A stretch of DNA of 64,000 nt from Bifidobacterium breve (GTDB lineage Bacteria > Actinomycetota > Actinomycetes > Nanopelagicales > Nanopelagicaceae), in the NCBI GenBank assembly GCA_945883755.1, contig CAMCXX010000004.1, positions 33,345-97,344 of the forward strand, given 5' to 3'. The notes beneath the pieces were generated by a model, which did not search any database, was not told the origin of the DNA, and saw only the letters and a program-made list of their open reading frames with translations. A program made the translations under genes and the position numbers. Of this stretch, positions 10,268-19,746 are shown piece by piece (the stretch's first letter is position 1; each line of letters starts with the position of its first letter).

Positions 10268-11035
10268 CTAACTTATAAAGGTATCCCAAGCAACGCGCGC
10301 AATTAGCAAGGTAGTAACGATCAGAAATACTTTTCTAACCAACGAAGATCCACCCTTGATTGCCAGCTTTGATCCAATAATCGCACCAGTCACATTTGCA
10401 CCAGCCATGATTAAACCTAATTGCCACCAAATATGGCCAGTTAGTTGAAAGCTTAAAATAGCTCCGATATTGGTTGAGAGATTAACTAACTTGGCAGTAC
10501 CAGAGGCCTTTAGGAATGCGTAACCAATACCTGAAACTAGAAAGAAGACTAGGAAGGTGCCGGTGCCTGGACCAAAGATGCCATCATAAAAACCAATTGT
10601 TAAACCCATCAGTGCGACAAAAAATAATCTGCGATTGCGGGTGTACTTTAAATTCTCCGCCATACCGATCTCTGGTTTAAGCCAGGTATAGATCACCATG
10701 GCAATTAGCAGGAAAACAATAAATGGTTTGAAGAACTGCACCGGCACAGATGCAGCAAAGTAGGCGCCACCAATTGAACCGATAAAGGCTGGAACCATCA
10801 TGGTAAGTGTTAATGGAATATCTGGCTTAATATTTTTAAAGTAATTACGAGCAGCAGCTGCGGTGCCAAAGGCAGATGGCACCTTATTAGTTCCTAGTAT
10901 TAATGGCAGCTCTTTATTTGGTAGCCCTAAGATCAAGGCTGGTAATTGAATTAATCCCCCACCACCTGCCATTGCATCAACAAAGCCAGCAAAGCCAGAG
11001 GCGATAACTAGAAGAATTACTATCTCAATATCCAT
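10268..11035 (-). CDS. sulfite exporter TauE/SafE (TSUP) family permease
   Basis: 255 residues and highly hydrophobic, with about eight predicted membrane segments. The N-terminal GFAGFVDAMAGGGGLIQLPAL and the mid-protein GFYDGIFGPGTGTFLVF are the paired glycine-rich motifs of the TauE/SafE (DUF81) family. Members move sulfite, sulfoacetate and other organic anions across the inner membrane. The substrate cannot be read from sequence. It starts 10 bases after the proS stop and so is probably co-transcribed with proS. It is an accessory gene within an otherwise conserved translation block. Confidence 0.88.
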   Translation of the reverse strand: MDIEIVILLVIASGFAGFVDAMAGGGGLIQLPALILGLPNKELPLILGTNKVPSAFGTAAAARNYFKNIKPDIPLTLTMMVPAFIGSIGGAYFAASVPVQFFKPFIVFLLIAMVIYTWLKPEIGMAENLKYTRNRRLFFVALMGLTIGFYDGIFGPGTGTFLVFFLVSGIGYAFLKASGTAKLVNLSTNIGAILSFQLTGHIWWQLGLIMAGANVTGAIIGSKLAIKGGSSLVRKVFLIVTTLLIARVAWDTFIS

Positions 11036-11045
11036 TTAAAACTTA

Positions 11046-12761
11046 CTAACTTCGAAAGGCTTTTACAACATCACCAACTGCAACCTCTGATTTATCACCA
11101 GATTTGCGATCACGTACCTCTACCTTGCCATCTGCTAGCGCCTTACCAACAATAATTATCTTTGGAATACCAATTAACTCTGCATCCTTAAATTTAACTC
11201 CTGGGCTTGCTTCCCGGCGATCATCCAATAAAACCGATAAGCCAATTGCCTCTAGCTGCTGACCAATCTTTTCGGCAGTTTCAAATGGCAGATCCTCTTT
11301 ACCAGTTGCCACAATATGTACATCAGCTGGCGCTACCTCTGCTGGCCAATTAAGTCCGATCTCATCAAATGTTTGTTCTGCAATTGCAGCAACTGCACGG
11401 GATACACCAATTCCATAGGAGCCCATCGTTACAACCTGTGGCTTACCCGCTTGATCTAAAACTGTTAGTCCTAATGCTTGTGCGTACTTGCGACCTAATT
11501 GAAAGATATGGCCAATCTCAATTGCACGATCAATAATGACCGGCTTTGCACACTTTGGACAAGCATCTCCGGCTTTAACCTCAGCCGCTTCAATATATTG
11601 ATCAACCTTAAAATCACGACCGCAAACCACAAAGCGAGCATGGGTATCCTTTTTATTTGCACCAGTTACCCAATCTGATCCATCTACAACTCGTGGATCA
11701 GCGTAAAGTTTTAAACCAAACTCCTTAGCCTTTTGCGGACCGATATAACCCTTTACCAACTTTGGATACTTTGCAAAATCTGCATCTTCAAATAGTGCTA
11801 GCTCTGTTACACCAGCAAGATTTGCCTGTACTCGCTTTAGATCAACCTCACGGTCACCTGGTACTAGTACACAGATCGGCTCGCCATCCTTCATTAACAT
11901 GACATTTTTCAAGGTATTAGCAGCGGTGATATTTGCCTTGCACTTTGAATTTAAAACCTCAACTAGCAGATCAATGGTTGGTGTATTTGGCGTATCTAAA
12001 ATCTCAATTGCACCAGCAGCTTTTCCGGCAAATGGTTTAACGACAGTTGTCATTGCCTCGACATTTGCTGCGTATCCACAATCATTACAAAGCACATAAG
12101 TATCTTCACCAGTTGGACATGGTGCTAAAAACTCTTCAGATTTAGAGCCACCCATCGCACCGCTCATGGCAGAGACAATGTTGTACTTAAGTCCTAAACG
12201 ATCAAAGGTTTTAATGTAAGCGGCGCGATGTGCGTTGTATGAAGCCTCAAGGCCGGCATCATCTACATCAAATGAGTAAGAGTCCTTCATAACAAACTCA
12301 CGTCCTCGAATAATTCCACTGCGTGGGCGTGGTTCATCCCGATACTTTGTTTGAATTTGATAAATAGATAGTGGTAAATCCTTATAAGATGAAAACTCAC
12401 CTTTAACCATCAAGGTAAACATCTCTTCATGAGTTGGTCCTAGAAGAAAATCATTTCCTTTGCGATCCTTTAATCTAAATAGATCTGGACCGTACTCTTC
12501 CCATCTATTTGTTGCCTCGTAAGGCTCCTTTGGCAACATCGCTGGAAAGTGAACCTCTTGAAAACCAGCTGCATCCATCTCTTCGCGAACAATATTTTCA
12601 ATCTTGCGATAGGTGCGATAACCAAGTGGTAACCAGCTGTAAATTCCAGCAGCAATTCGGCGAACATAACCGGCACGAACTAATAATCGGTGGGAAGCGA
12701 CCTCAGCATCAGCTGGATCATCACGCAAGGTGCGCAGCAATAAGGTGGACATTCGCAACAT
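11046..12761 (-). CDS. proS: prolyl-tRNA synthetase
   Basis: 571 residues, bacterial-type class II synthetase with the editing insertion. Motif 2 is in [21 protein letters not shown] split around residue 150, the INS editing domain spans about 230-400, motif 3 is [17 protein letters not shown] near 445, and an anticodon-binding domain ends the protein. It charges tRNA-Pro and clears Ala-tRNA-Pro. Two in-frame ATG codons are possible (12761, 12752). The first is preferred because TAGGCT ends seven bases before it, the spacing of a leaderless start. Confidence 0.97.
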   Translation of the reverse strand: MLRMSTLLLRTLRDDPADAEVASHRLLVRAGYVRRIAAGIYSWLPLGYRTYRKIENIVREEMDAAGFQEVHFPAMLPKEPYEATNRWEEYGPDLFRLKDRKGNDFLLGPTHEEMFTLMVKGEFSSYKDLPLSIYQIQTKYRDEPRPRSGIIRGREFVMKDSYSFDVDDAGLEASYNAHRAAYIKTFDRLGLKYNIVSAMSGAMGGSKSEEFLAPCPTGEDTYVLCNDCGYAANVEAMTTVVKPFAGKAAGAIEILDTPNTPTIDLLVEVLNSKCKANITAANTLKNVMLMKDGEPICVLVPGDREVDLKRVQANLAGVTELALFEDADFAKYPKLVKGYIGPQKAKEFGLKLYADPRVVDGSDWVTGANKKDTHARFVVCGRDFKVDQYIEAAEVKAGDACPKCAKPVIIDRAIEIGHIFQLGRKYAQALGLTVLDQAGKPQVVTMGSYGIGVSRAVAAIAEQTFDEIGLNWPAEVAPADVHIVATGKEDLPFETAEKIGQQLEAIGLSVLLDDRREASPGVKFKDAELIGIPKIIIVGKALADGKVEVRDRKSGDKSEVAVGDVVKAFRS

Positions 12762-12768
12762 GCGGGTA

Positions 12769-12774
12769 AGCCTA
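12769..12774 (-). promoter_or_regulatory. proS -10 box (leaderless)
   Basis: TAGGCT on the minus strand, seven bases before the proS ATG at 12761, with no Shine-Dalgarno between. It matches the TANNNT-N6/7-ATG pattern seen before many genes in this window. Confidence 0.5.
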
Positions 12775-12800
12775 CCTACTGACTACCGCTTAGCGGAGTA

Positions 12801-12828
12801 GGTTCGCAATCATGGTTGATTTTGAACC
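12801..12828 (-). repeat. nested inverted repeat upstream of proS
   Basis: GGTTC and GAACC enclose AATCA and TGATT in perfect nested symmetry (12801-12805, 12808-12812, 12817-12821, 12824-12828). It lies between the stop of the secreted-protein gene and the proS promoter. No T-run follows on the minus strand, so a terminator is unlikely; it may be a processing hairpin or an operator. Confidence 0.35.
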
Positions 12829-12851
12829 AAATTTTCTTACTTGGCGCTTGA

Positions 12852-13778
12852 TTATTTAGCTTTAACCTTGTCCAGAAAGTCGCCGTTGTACCTAAGTGTC
12901 AGAGTGAAACCTGAAAGATTTCGGGAAGTAATAATTGATGCATCGCCAGAATCATTCGTATTGACTCTATAGGTAATTGATTTAAAACCTTTTCTAGTGG
13001 CAGAAACAATCAATCGATCTTCGGCAACATTAGAGGAGATTAATAGCTGATACTTTCCATTTGATCTCTTATTTACGCCAAGAGTTGCAGATGGATCTTC
13101 CTCTTCACCTTCATCTTCAACAGCTGTTACATTTTGATTTGATTTCGCAGTTGGAGTTGGAGTAGGAGTCGGAGCTACTGTGCGTGTATCTGAGACCGTA
13201 GATGTTGGAGTCGGAGTTGGAGACGGTGTTGCTGTGCTTGTTTCTACTCTAGTAGGAGTTGAAGATGCTGTGCTGGTCTCTGAGGCCGTAGGTGTTGGAG
13301 TAGGAGTCGGAGTTGGTGCTCCTAAGGTTGTAAAGCTCTTTGAAGAAGTAAAACTAGAGCCAGCAATCGATCCATTTATTGTAAATTGATAAGTTGTACC
13401 AGCAACTAATCCAGTTAAATTATATGCAACGCTGTATTGGTTTCCACCACTATTACCTGTGCAAGAGGACATGGAATCTAACCATGTGGGTGAATAGCTT
13501 CCAGAATTTATTACACCTGATGGGCCGGAAACTGTGTAAGAGTAATTCAAATTATCTCGCTTTGGATACAACATCGAACCTGAGGGTGATTCCAAACATG
13601 TGACCCATTGAATTTGGTTCTGGCTATCCGCAATCCCGTCCTGTCTTCCGTAAATTTCAGATGTCCTACCGCTAATTAGCCAGATACCGACATTCATCTG
13701 AGAGTTCGCATTTGAAATGGGTAAAAACATAGAAAAGAAAAATGTTAAGGCAGCAACTTTTACAATTCTCTTTAGCAT
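12852..13778 (-). CDS. secreted protein with Fn3-like domain and Pro/Thr linker
   Basis: 308 residues, not recognised as a named protein. It has a Sec signal peptide (MLKRIVKVAALTFFF followed by a small-residue cleavage region near SNANS). A beta-rich region (about 30-140) resembles a fibronectin type III fold, ending in GLVAGTTYQFTING and SFTTLG. A linker of TPTPTP and SET/STAT repeats follows (about 145-215), then an acidic EDEGEEED stretch and a second beta domain (about 230-308). The ATG at 13778 is chosen because GGAGG lies five bases upstream. The layout suggests a cell-surface or exported adhesin-like protein. It separates ispG from proS. Confidence 0.75.
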   Translation of the reverse strand: MLKRIVKVAALTFFFSMFLPISNANSQMNVGIWLISGRTSEIYGRQDGIADSQNQIQWVTCLESPSGSMLYPKRDNLNYSYTVSGPSGVINSGSYSPTWLDSMSSCTGNSGGNQYSVAYNLTGLVAGTTYQFTINGSIAGSSFTSSKSFTTLGAPTPTPTPTPTASETSTASSTPTRVETSTATPSPTPTPTSTVSDTRTVAPTPTPTPTAKSNQNVTAVEDEGEEEDPSATLGVNKRSNGKYQLLISSNVAEDRLIVSATRKGFKSITYRVNTNDSGDASIITSRNLSGFTLTLRYNGDFLDKVKAK

Positions 13779-13796
13779 CCCGACCTCCATATTTTG

Positions 13797-13825
13797 AGTA
13801 TCCTCTTATTGCTCTAGATAGTAAA
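13797..13825 (-). promoter_or_regulatory. candidate promoter of the secreted-protein gene
   Basis: TTTACT-N17-GATACT on the minus strand, with the -10 about 18 bases before the GGAGG-led start at 13778. Each hexamer matches the sigma-70-type consensus at four of six positions. The spacer length is ideal. Confidence 0.35.
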
Positions 13826-13874
13826 GCCAGTATTTAATAATTAATCATGAACAATTGAGGCCTTTAGCGGAAAT

Positions 13875-15026
13875 TTAGGAGGTAGTTACCGTAGGTTGAC
13901 CTGAAGCGACACCAGCCGCTTCCATCTCATCGGCAAGGCGCATCGCCTCTTCGATTAAGGTTTCTACGATTTGTGCCTCGGGAACAGTTTTAATTACTTC
14001 ACCCTTTACAAATATTTGACCCTTGCCATTTCCAGATGCAACACCAAGATCTGCTTCACGTGCTTCACCAGGTCCATTAACTACACAACCCATAACTGCA
14101 ACACGAAGTGGAACAGTCATTCCTTGTAATCCGGCCTGCACCTTTTCAGCGAGTGAGTAAACATCTACTTGGGCACGGCCACATGATGGACAGGAGACGA
14201 TCTCAAGTTTTCGTTGACGCAAATTTAATGATTCAAGAATTGAGATTCCAACCTTTACCTCTTCAACAGGAGGTGCGGAAAGTGATACTCGAATTGTGTC
14301 GCCAATTCCTTCAGCTAATAAAATACCAAATGCGGTTGCAGATTTAATTGTGCCTTGGAATAGTGGTCCCGCTTCGGTAACACCAAGATGTAATGGGTAA
14401 TCACACTTTGCCGCAAGTAACCGGTAAGCCTTAACCATCGTTACTGGATCATGATGTTTTACGGAAATTTTAATATCAGAGAAACCATGCTCTTCAAATA
14501 AGGATGCCTCCCATAACGCTGATTCAGCTAATGCTTCAGGTGTTGCCTTGCCATACTTTGCTAACAATCTTGGATCTAATGAGCCAGCATTAACACCAAT
14601 TCGAATTGGAATACCAGCATCCCCCGCCGCCTTGGCAACCTCTTTAACCTTGTCATCAAATTGTTTAATATTTCCTGGATTAACTCGAACTGCAGCACAA
14701 CCAGCATCGATTGCGGCAAAAATATACTTTGGTTGAAAGTGAATATCGGCAATTACTGGAATCTGTGATTTCTTAGCAATCTGCGCAAGTGCATCTGCAT
14801 CATCTTGAGATGGAACTGCAACTCGAACTATTTGGCAACCAGATGCGGTTAATTCGGCGATCTGTTGCAAGGTGGAGTTAACATCTGAGGTAAGTGTTGT
14901 ACACATAGATTGAACTGAAACTGGTGAATCACTGCCAACTAAAACTGAACCAACCTTTAATTGCCGGGTCTTGCGACGAGGAGCAAGTGTTGGTGGTGGC
15001 GCCGATGGAATTCCGAGATCAACCAT
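13875..15026 (-). CDS. ispG: 4-hydroxy-3-methylbut-2-enyl diphosphate synthase (flavodoxin)
   Basis: 383 residues. IspG is the iron-sulfur enzyme of the MEP isoprenoid pathway that makes HMBPP from MEc[18 protein letters not shown] opens the TIM-barrel domain. The [4Fe-4S] cysteines lie in [11 protein letters not shown] and [10 protein letters not shown] near residues 270 and 305. It is next to dxr and rseP, the usual actinobacterial trio. A TAAAGT box exactly six bases before ATG 15026, with no ribosome-binding site, suggests its own leaderless promoter in the 18-base gap after rseP. Confidence 0.97.
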   Translation of the reverse strand: MVDLGIPSAPPPTLAPRRKTRQLKVGSVLVGSDSPVSVQSMCTTLTSDVNSTLQQIAELTASGCQIVRVAVPSQDDADALAQIAKKSQIPVIADIHFQPKYIFAAIDAGCAAVRVNPGNIKQFDDKVKEVAKAAGDAGIPIRIGVNAGSLDPRLLAKYGKATPEALAESALWEASLFEEHGFSDIKISVKHHDPVTMVKAYRLLAAKCDYPLHLGVTEAGPLFQGTIKSATAFGILLAEGIGDTIRVSLSAPPVEEVKVGISILESLNLRQRKLEIVSCPSCGRAQVDVYSLAEKVQAGLQGMTVPLRVAVMGCVVNGPGEAREADLGVASGNGKGQIFVKGEVIKTVPEAQIVETLIEEAMRLADEMEAAGVASGQPTVTTS

Positions 15027-15032
15027 GGCCTT

Positions 15033-15038
15033 ACTTTA
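15033..15038 (-). promoter_or_regulatory. ispG -10 box (leaderless)
   Basis: TAAAGT on the minus strand, six bases before the ispG ATG at 15026. No Shine-Dalgarno lies between. Confidence 0.45.
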
Positions 15039-15044
15039 ACCTAA

Positions 15045-16238
15045 TTAGAGATTTAATCTAATTGGATTAAAGATATCGGCGGCGAGTAAAACAATTGATA
15101 AGCCAGCCATGAGTACAAAAACCACCATTGTGATTGGAGTTAACCGCTCTACATCAATTGGTGCTGGTTTTGGCAAGCCCCGTCGTTTAGCGATTAGGTT
15201 TCGAATGCCATCTGCAATAGCTACCGCCATGTGACCGCCATCTAGTGGAAGTAATGGAAGCAGATTAAACATACCGACAAAGATGTTGAGGGATGCAACA
15301 ATTAAAATAAAGGTAGCGATCTTCTCATTAGTGGTTAACTTTTCAGTGCTGGCAGTCTCACCACTGACACGTGCAACACCTACGACTCCGACTAGGCCTT
15401 CTGGATCTCGCTCGCTGGTGCCAAAGGTTTGGGAGAGTAGATCTGGAATCTTGGTTGGTAATGAAACCAGCGCAGTTATCGAGTTTTGTAAAATCTCACC
15501 GGTGAAAGTGGTGGCACGCACAGTTGCAGCGATTGGATTAAATCTAATTGTGCCAACCTGGTTGATTACGCCAATTACACCAATTGGTTGACCATCTACC
15601 ATTCGAGTAGCTGGGGTTAATTGAATCTGTAATTGATCACCATTGCGATCAATCAACAAATTAAGTGGTTTGCCTGCACTGGCGCGAATTACCGTTACCG
15701 CATCTGACCAAAGTTCAAAACTTTCACCATCTATTTCTACAATCTTATCGCCGGCGATTAAACCTGCATTTTTCGCAGGGGATGGAGTTGAAGCGGCGCC
15801 ACAAACCTCAGTTGCACTTTGCGGCACACATTGTGCGATCTCTTTAACTTGATTGGTTACAGAGGTAACGCCAACTGCGCCAAATAAGGTGATAAGCAGT
15901 ACAAAACCAATTACAAAGTGCAAAAATGATCCAGCACCTAAAACAATTAATCTTTGGGTAATTGTTCCCTTAATAAAGGCGCGATCAGCATCTGCTGGTG
16001 CTAACTCCTCGCGCGGTGACATGCCAACGATTCGGCAGTACCCACCCGCTGGAATTGCCTTAAGCCCAAACTCGGTCTCACCACGTTGGGTGGACCAGAT
16101 CTTTTTTCCAAAGCCTAGGAAAAACTCAGTTACCTTCATGCCAAATTTTTTCGCAGTTAGGTAATGCCCAGCCTCGTGGATCATTACCGAAACTAACAAT
16201 GCGACTACAAATGCCAAGATGCCCAAGAGGGACAACAT
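15045..16238 (-). CDS. rseP: site-2 intramembrane zinc metalloprotease (RseP/Rip1-like, M50)
   Basis: 397 residues. The zinc motif HEAGH is at residues 21-25 inside the first membrane helix, and the second motif LPLDGGH lies in a later helix near 335. A PDZ-like domain with NAGLIAGDKIVEIDG sits between at about 150-235. Such proteases cut anti-sigma factors and other membrane proteins within the bilayer. The gene lies directly between dxr and ispG (zero-base gap to dxr), the standard actinobacterial arrangement. Substrates are unknown here. Confidence 0.95.
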   Translation of the reverse strand: MLSLLGILAFVVALLVSVMIHEAGHYLTAKKFGMKVTEFFLGFGKKIWSTQRGETEFGLKAIPAGGYCRIVGMSPREELAPADADRAFIKGTITQRLIVLGAGSFLHFVIGFVLLITLFGAVGVTSVTNQVKEIAQCVPQSATEVCGAASTPSPAKNAGLIAGDKIVEIDGESFELWSDAVTVIRASAGKPLNLLIDRNGDQLQIQLTPATRMVDGQPIGVIGVINQVGTIRFNPIAATVRATTFTGEILQNSITALVSLPTKIPDLLSQTFGTSERDPEGLVGVVGVARVSGETASTEKLTTNEKIATFILIVASLNIFVGMFNLLPLLPLDGGHMAVAIADGIRNLIAKRRGLPKPAPIDVERLTPITMVVFVLMAGLSIVLLAADIFNPIRLNL

Positions 16239-17375
16239 TTAAATTAGCTCCTTAATTAAGCTCTCTGCTTTACTGCGCGCACTCTGCTCGATAGCACTGA
16301 CATCAGCGATATCTCTAATTGTAGTTGGCGTATTACTTCCATGCAGTTGTACTACCTGCTCAACAATCTCAATTATTGCTGTGAACTTAATCTTTCCTGC
16401 CAAAAACGCAGCGACCGCCACCTCATTAGCGGCATTGAAGATTGCCGGTAATCCACTTCCTAACTCACCACAACGACGAGCTAAATCAATCGATGGATAA
16501 CGCTCATTATCAATTGGTGAAAAATTCCAGGTGTGTGATTGAGTCCAATCAATTGCCGGTGTTGCCTTATTAATTCGATCTGGATATGCCAATGCATATG
16601 CAATTGGCCCCTTCATATTTGGTGGTGATGCTTGCGCAATTGTTGAACCATCATTGAACTCAACCAATGAGTGCACCACAGATTGCGGATGAATTACCGC
16701 CTCAATTGCGCTGTATGGCAGATCAAACAGGTAATGCGCCTCAATAATCTCAAGTCCTTTATTTACCAATGTCGCTGAGTTAATTGTTACCACCTCACCC
16801 ATTGACCAGGTTGGATGGTTTAACGCATCTGTTACAGATACATCTGTTAAATCTGCACGGTCTCTAAATGGTCCACCACTTGCCGTCAAAATTAACTTTT
16901 TAACATCACTTACCTTGCCAGCAAGCATCGCTTGAAAAATTGCGCTGTGTTCAGAGTCAACTGGAAATAGATTCTGGCGACCAAACTTCATTACTAAATC
17001 ACCACCAGCAACTAGTGACTCTTTATTTGCTAGCGCCACCTTATTTCCAACACCAAGGGCAGAAAGTGTTGGGCCAAGGCCGATTGAGCCAGAGATACCA
17101 TTTAAAACTATGTCACATGGCAGAGCAGCTATTTCAACTGATGAGTTATCGCCATCAATTACCTGCACCCCATCAACCGCCGGGGCCGGGGCCATGCTGC
17201 CTACAATCGGAACTTTAAATTTCTTTGCCTGCTCCATTAATAATTTAGGATTTTTCCGACCTGCACTCATGCCAACTATGCGAAATTTATTTGGGTTTGC
17301 TGAGATTATCTCTAGCGCCTGAACGCCGATCGAGCCGGTCGAACCCAGCACTACTACATCTCTTATTCCGCTCAC
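16239..17375 (-). CDS. dxr: 1-deoxy-D-xylulose 5-phosphate reductoisomerase
   Basis: 378 residues from a GTG at 17375. Dxr makes MEP from DXP using NADPH. The Rossmann motif VVVLGSTGSIGVQALEI is at the start. KESLVAGG, PVDSEHSAIFQ, the LTASGGPFRD catalytic loop and EIIEAHYLFDLPYSAIEAVIHP split across the middle are all present. An ATG seven codons upstream (17396) would add MVKYYTQ and overlap the divergent gabT start. I prefer the GTG because TACTAT ends six bases before it, the leaderless spacing, and because family members start close to the Rossmann strand. Confidence 0.95.
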   Translation of the reverse strand: MSGIRDVVVLGSTGSIGVQALEIISANPNKFRIVGMSAGRKNPKLLMEQAKKFKVPIVGSMAPAPAVDGVQVIDGDNSSVEIAALPCDIVLNGISGSIGLGPTLSALGVGNKVALANKESLVAGGDLVMKFGRQNLFPVDSEHSAIFQAMLAGKVSDVKKLILTASGGPFRDRADLTDVSVTDALNHPTWSMGEVVTINSATLVNKGLEIIEAHYLFDLPYSAIEAVIHPQSVVHSLVEFNDGSTIAQASPPNMKGPIAYALAYPDRINKATPAIDWTQSHTWNFSPIDNERYPSIDLARRCGELGSGLPAIFNAANEVAVAAFLAGKIKFTAIIEIVEQVVQLHGSNTPTTIRDIADVSAIEQSARSKAESLIKELI

Positions 17376-17381
17376 CTGCGT

Positions 17382-17388
17382 ATAGTAT
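17382..17388. promoter_or_regulatory. symmetric bidirectional -10 element for dxr and gabT
   Basis: The plus strand carries TAGTAT at 17383-17388, six bases before the gabT ATG at 17395. The minus strand carries TACTAT at 17387-17382, six bases before the dxr GTG at 17375. The two -10 boxes overlap almost completely because the sequence is nearly its own reverse complement. Both genes would be leaderless, with starts 20 bases apart. The promoter function is inferred from pattern only. Confidence 0.55.
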
Positions 17389-17394
17389 TTAACC

Positions 17395-18744
17395 ATGTAC
17401 TCAGAGGCTAAATCACCGCTCGCTCAAAAGCGCAATATTGTTACTGCAATCCCCGGCCCTAAATCACAGGCGTTAATTGAACGTCGCAAAGATGCAGTTT
17501 CGGCATCCCTTGGAATGGCGTTGCCAGTATTTATTGAACGAGCAGATGGAGCAATTATTCTCGATGTCGATGGCAACTCAATCATTGATTTAGCTGCTGG
17601 AATTGCAGTTGTAAATGTTGGTCATGGAAATACCAAGGTAATTGAGAATGTAAAGCGCCAAATTGATGCCTTTACTCATACCTGCTTCATGATTGTTCCA
17701 TACCTAGGTTATGTTGAAGTTTGCGAAGCGCTAAACCGTTTAACACCTGGAAAGTTTAAGAAGAAATCAGTTTTGATGAACTCAGGTGCTGAAGCGCTAG
17801 AGAACGCCGTAAAGATTGCTCGCAGTTACACAAAGCGCCAAGCGGTGGTTGTATTTGAACATGGCTACCACGGTCGAACAAACTTAACGATGGCGATGAC
17901 CGCCAAGAACATGCCTTACAAAGATAGCTTTGGTCCTTTTGCACCAGAGATTTACCGCATGCCAATGGCTTATCCATTTCGTTGGAATGGTGATCAAGCA
18001 AAGTGTGCGCAAGAGGCGCTTGAGATGATCACTCATAAAATTGAAAAGGAGATCGGCGGTAAAAATGTTGCTGCGATCGTAATTGAACCAATTCAAGGTG
18101 AGGGTGGATTTATTGTTCCGCCAAAGGGCTTCCTGCCAGGTCTTGCTAATTATGCAAAAGAGAATGGCATTGTCTTTATTGCCGATGAGGTACAAACTGG
18201 ATTTGGTCGAACTGGTCAGATGTTTGCAAGTGAGGATGAGAATGTCGAACCAGACATCATCACAACCGCTAAGGGAATTGCTGCTGGCTTGCCACTATCT
18301 GGTGTAACAGGGCGTGCTGAAATTATGGATTCAATTCACCTAAGTGGTTTAGGTGGCACCTATGGTGGAAATCCAATTGCATGTGCTGCTGCCCTTGGCG
18401 CAATCGAGACAATTGAATCTGAGAATTTGGTCGAGCGGGCAAATAAAATTGGCAAGATAATGTCAGATGCACTTAACGCGATGATGAAGAAGTACCCAAT
18501 TATTGGCGAGGTTCGTGGCCGTGGTGCGATGCAAGCAATTGAGTTAATTAAGCCAGGAAGTAATGAGCCAAACTCAGAGGCACAACTTGCCATCATTAAG
18601 TTCTGTATTAATCAGGGTGTATTAATTATTTCAGCTGGTACTTATGCAAATGTAATTCGCCTACTGCCACCACTTACAATTAATGAGGATCTACTTCGTG
18701 AAGGTCTATCTGTCCTTGAAGCGGCGATCGCCTCAATTAAGTAA
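17395..18744 (+). CDS. gabT: 4-aminobutyrate aminotransferase (class III PLP enzyme)
   Basis: 449 residues. It transfers the amino group of GABA (possibly also 5-aminovalerate or putrescine) to 2-oxoglutarate, giving succinate semialdehyde. Class III features: MNSGAEALENAVKIAR, FEHGYHGRTNLTMAMT, EPIQGEGGFIVPP, FIADEVQTGFGRTG and the PLP lysine in TTAKGIAAGLPLSG near residue 295. It is one of the few plus-strand genes here, divergent from dxr and tail-to-tail with the ureohydrolase (3-base gap, no room for a terminator). Its position beside the ureohydrolase, the Pot transporter and the aldehyde dehydrogenase points to polyamine or guanidino-acid catabolism. Confidence 0.92.
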   Translation: MYSEAKSPLAQKRNIVTAIPGPKSQALIERRKDAVSASLGMALPVFIERADGAIILDVDGNSIIDLAAGIAVVNVGHGNTKVIENVKRQIDAFTHTCFMIVPYLGYVEVCEALNRLTPGKFKKKSVLMNSGAEALENAVKIARSYTKRQAVVVFEHGYHGRTNLTMAMTAKNMPYKDSFGPFAPEIYRMPMAYPFRWNGDQAKCAQEALEMITHKIEKEIGGKNVAAIVIEPIQGEGGFIVPPKGFLPGLANYAKENGIVFIADEVQTGFGRTGQMFASEDENVEPDIITTAKGIAAGLPLSGVTGRAEIMDSIHLSGLGGTYGGNPIACAAALGAIETIESENLVERANKIGKIMSDALNAMMKKYPIIGEVRGRGAMQAIELIKPGSNEPNSEAQLAIIKFCINQGVLIISAGTYANVIRLLPPLTINEDLLREGLSVLEAAIASIK

Positions 18745-18747
18745 GTG

Positions 18748-19746
18748 CTAGCGATCCAATAGATTTCTAGTTGGTGAGTAAGTTCCACCAGATCTCTTTA
18801 ATGCAATCGCACTTAACGCTTCTAGTACTACTCGATTAGCCAAGATAGCTGTGATATCACTGCTGTCATAAGCAGGAGCAACCTCAACCACATCGACACC
18901 AACAATTGGTAGCTCTAAACAGATTCGGCGAACCGCCTCTAGCAACTCACGGCTAGTCATTCCACCTGGTTCAGGTGTGCCAGTGCCAGGTGCCATACCT
19001 GGATCTACAACATCAATATCAACTGATAAAAATACGCCATCACATTGATCAGTCAGAATTGCAAAGGATTCATCTAAAACTGTCTTCATGCCGCGATGAT
19101 GAATCTCAGTCATCTCATATGACTTCATCCCTTTGCCAGCCATCCAATTTAAAGTCTTCTCATCTGGCCAGTAACCACGAAGTCCTAATTGCAAGAAGCG
19201 ATCGCCACGAACTGCACCGGATTCAATTAATCTGCGCATCGGCGTGCCATGACCAATTAGCGCACCATAATGATCCTCACCAGTATCAGCGTGTGCATCA
19301 AAGTGAATCATCGAAACTTTTCCCTTACCTAAATGATTAGCAACGCCAGTCACATCAGCCGATGCGATTGAGTGATCCCCACCTAATACAACTGGAATTG
19401 CACCAGCTCTTGAGATCTTCTCTGTCGCTGCCTCAAGAACTTTAAGAGATGCAACTAAATCACCACCTGGCATTAATAAATCACCAGCATCATAAATCTT
19501 TAATTTTTGTAATGGATCTATCCGCATTGAAAGATGTGGTCGTAGACCATCATGTGGCAGGTAATCCCCCATGCGAATTGCTTGTGGTCCCATCTTGGCG
19601 CCACTGCGATGTGAGGTTCCGCTATCAATTGGTGCACCAACAATAATTACATCAGCACCTTTGTAAGTTTCTGGCTTATCTAAATCACAACGGGCAATTC
19701 CAAGAAAGGTGAAATCTGGGCCGTACATATTGCCGATGTTGGTCAT
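18748..19746 (-). CDS. speB: agmatinase-family ureohydrolase
   Basis: 332 residues. Ureohydrolases use a binuclear metal centre to cleave guanidino groups to urea. The metal motifs are GGDHSIAS, HFDAHADTGED and SVDIDVVDPGMAPGTGTPEPG. The family call is secure. The substrate is not: agmatine (giving putrescine) is the default, but 4-guanidinobutyrate (giving GABA, the substrate of the adjacent GabT) fits the neighbourhood equally well, and the HGTPMRRLIESG segment may favour a guanidino acid. The start at ATG 19746, not the upstream in-frame codon at 19764, is chosen because TACAAT lies six bases before it. Its first 24 or so codons plus promoter are duplicated near 20.9 kb. Confidence 0.9.
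   Translation of the reverse strand: MTNIGNMYGPDFTFLGIARCDLDKPETYKGADVIIVGAPIDSGTSHRSGAKMGPQAIRMGDYLPHDGLRPHLSMRIDPLQKLKIYDAGDLLMPGGDLVASLKVLEAATEKISRAGAIPVVLGGDHSIASADVTGVANHLGKGKVSMIHFDAHADTGEDHYGALIGHGTPMRRLIESGAVRGDRFLQLGLRGYWPDEKTLNWMAGKGMKSYEMTEIHHRGMKTVLDESFAILTDQCDGVFLSVDIDVVDPGMAPGTGTPEPGGMTSRELLEAVRRICLELPIVGVDVVEVAPAYDSSDITAILANRVVLEALSAIALKRSGGTYSPTRNLLDR

Noticed and set aside
13150..13320. Short tandem repeats that might suggest a CRISPR or minisatellite
   Set aside because: They encode the TPTPTP/SET linker of the secreted protein; there are no regular spacers.
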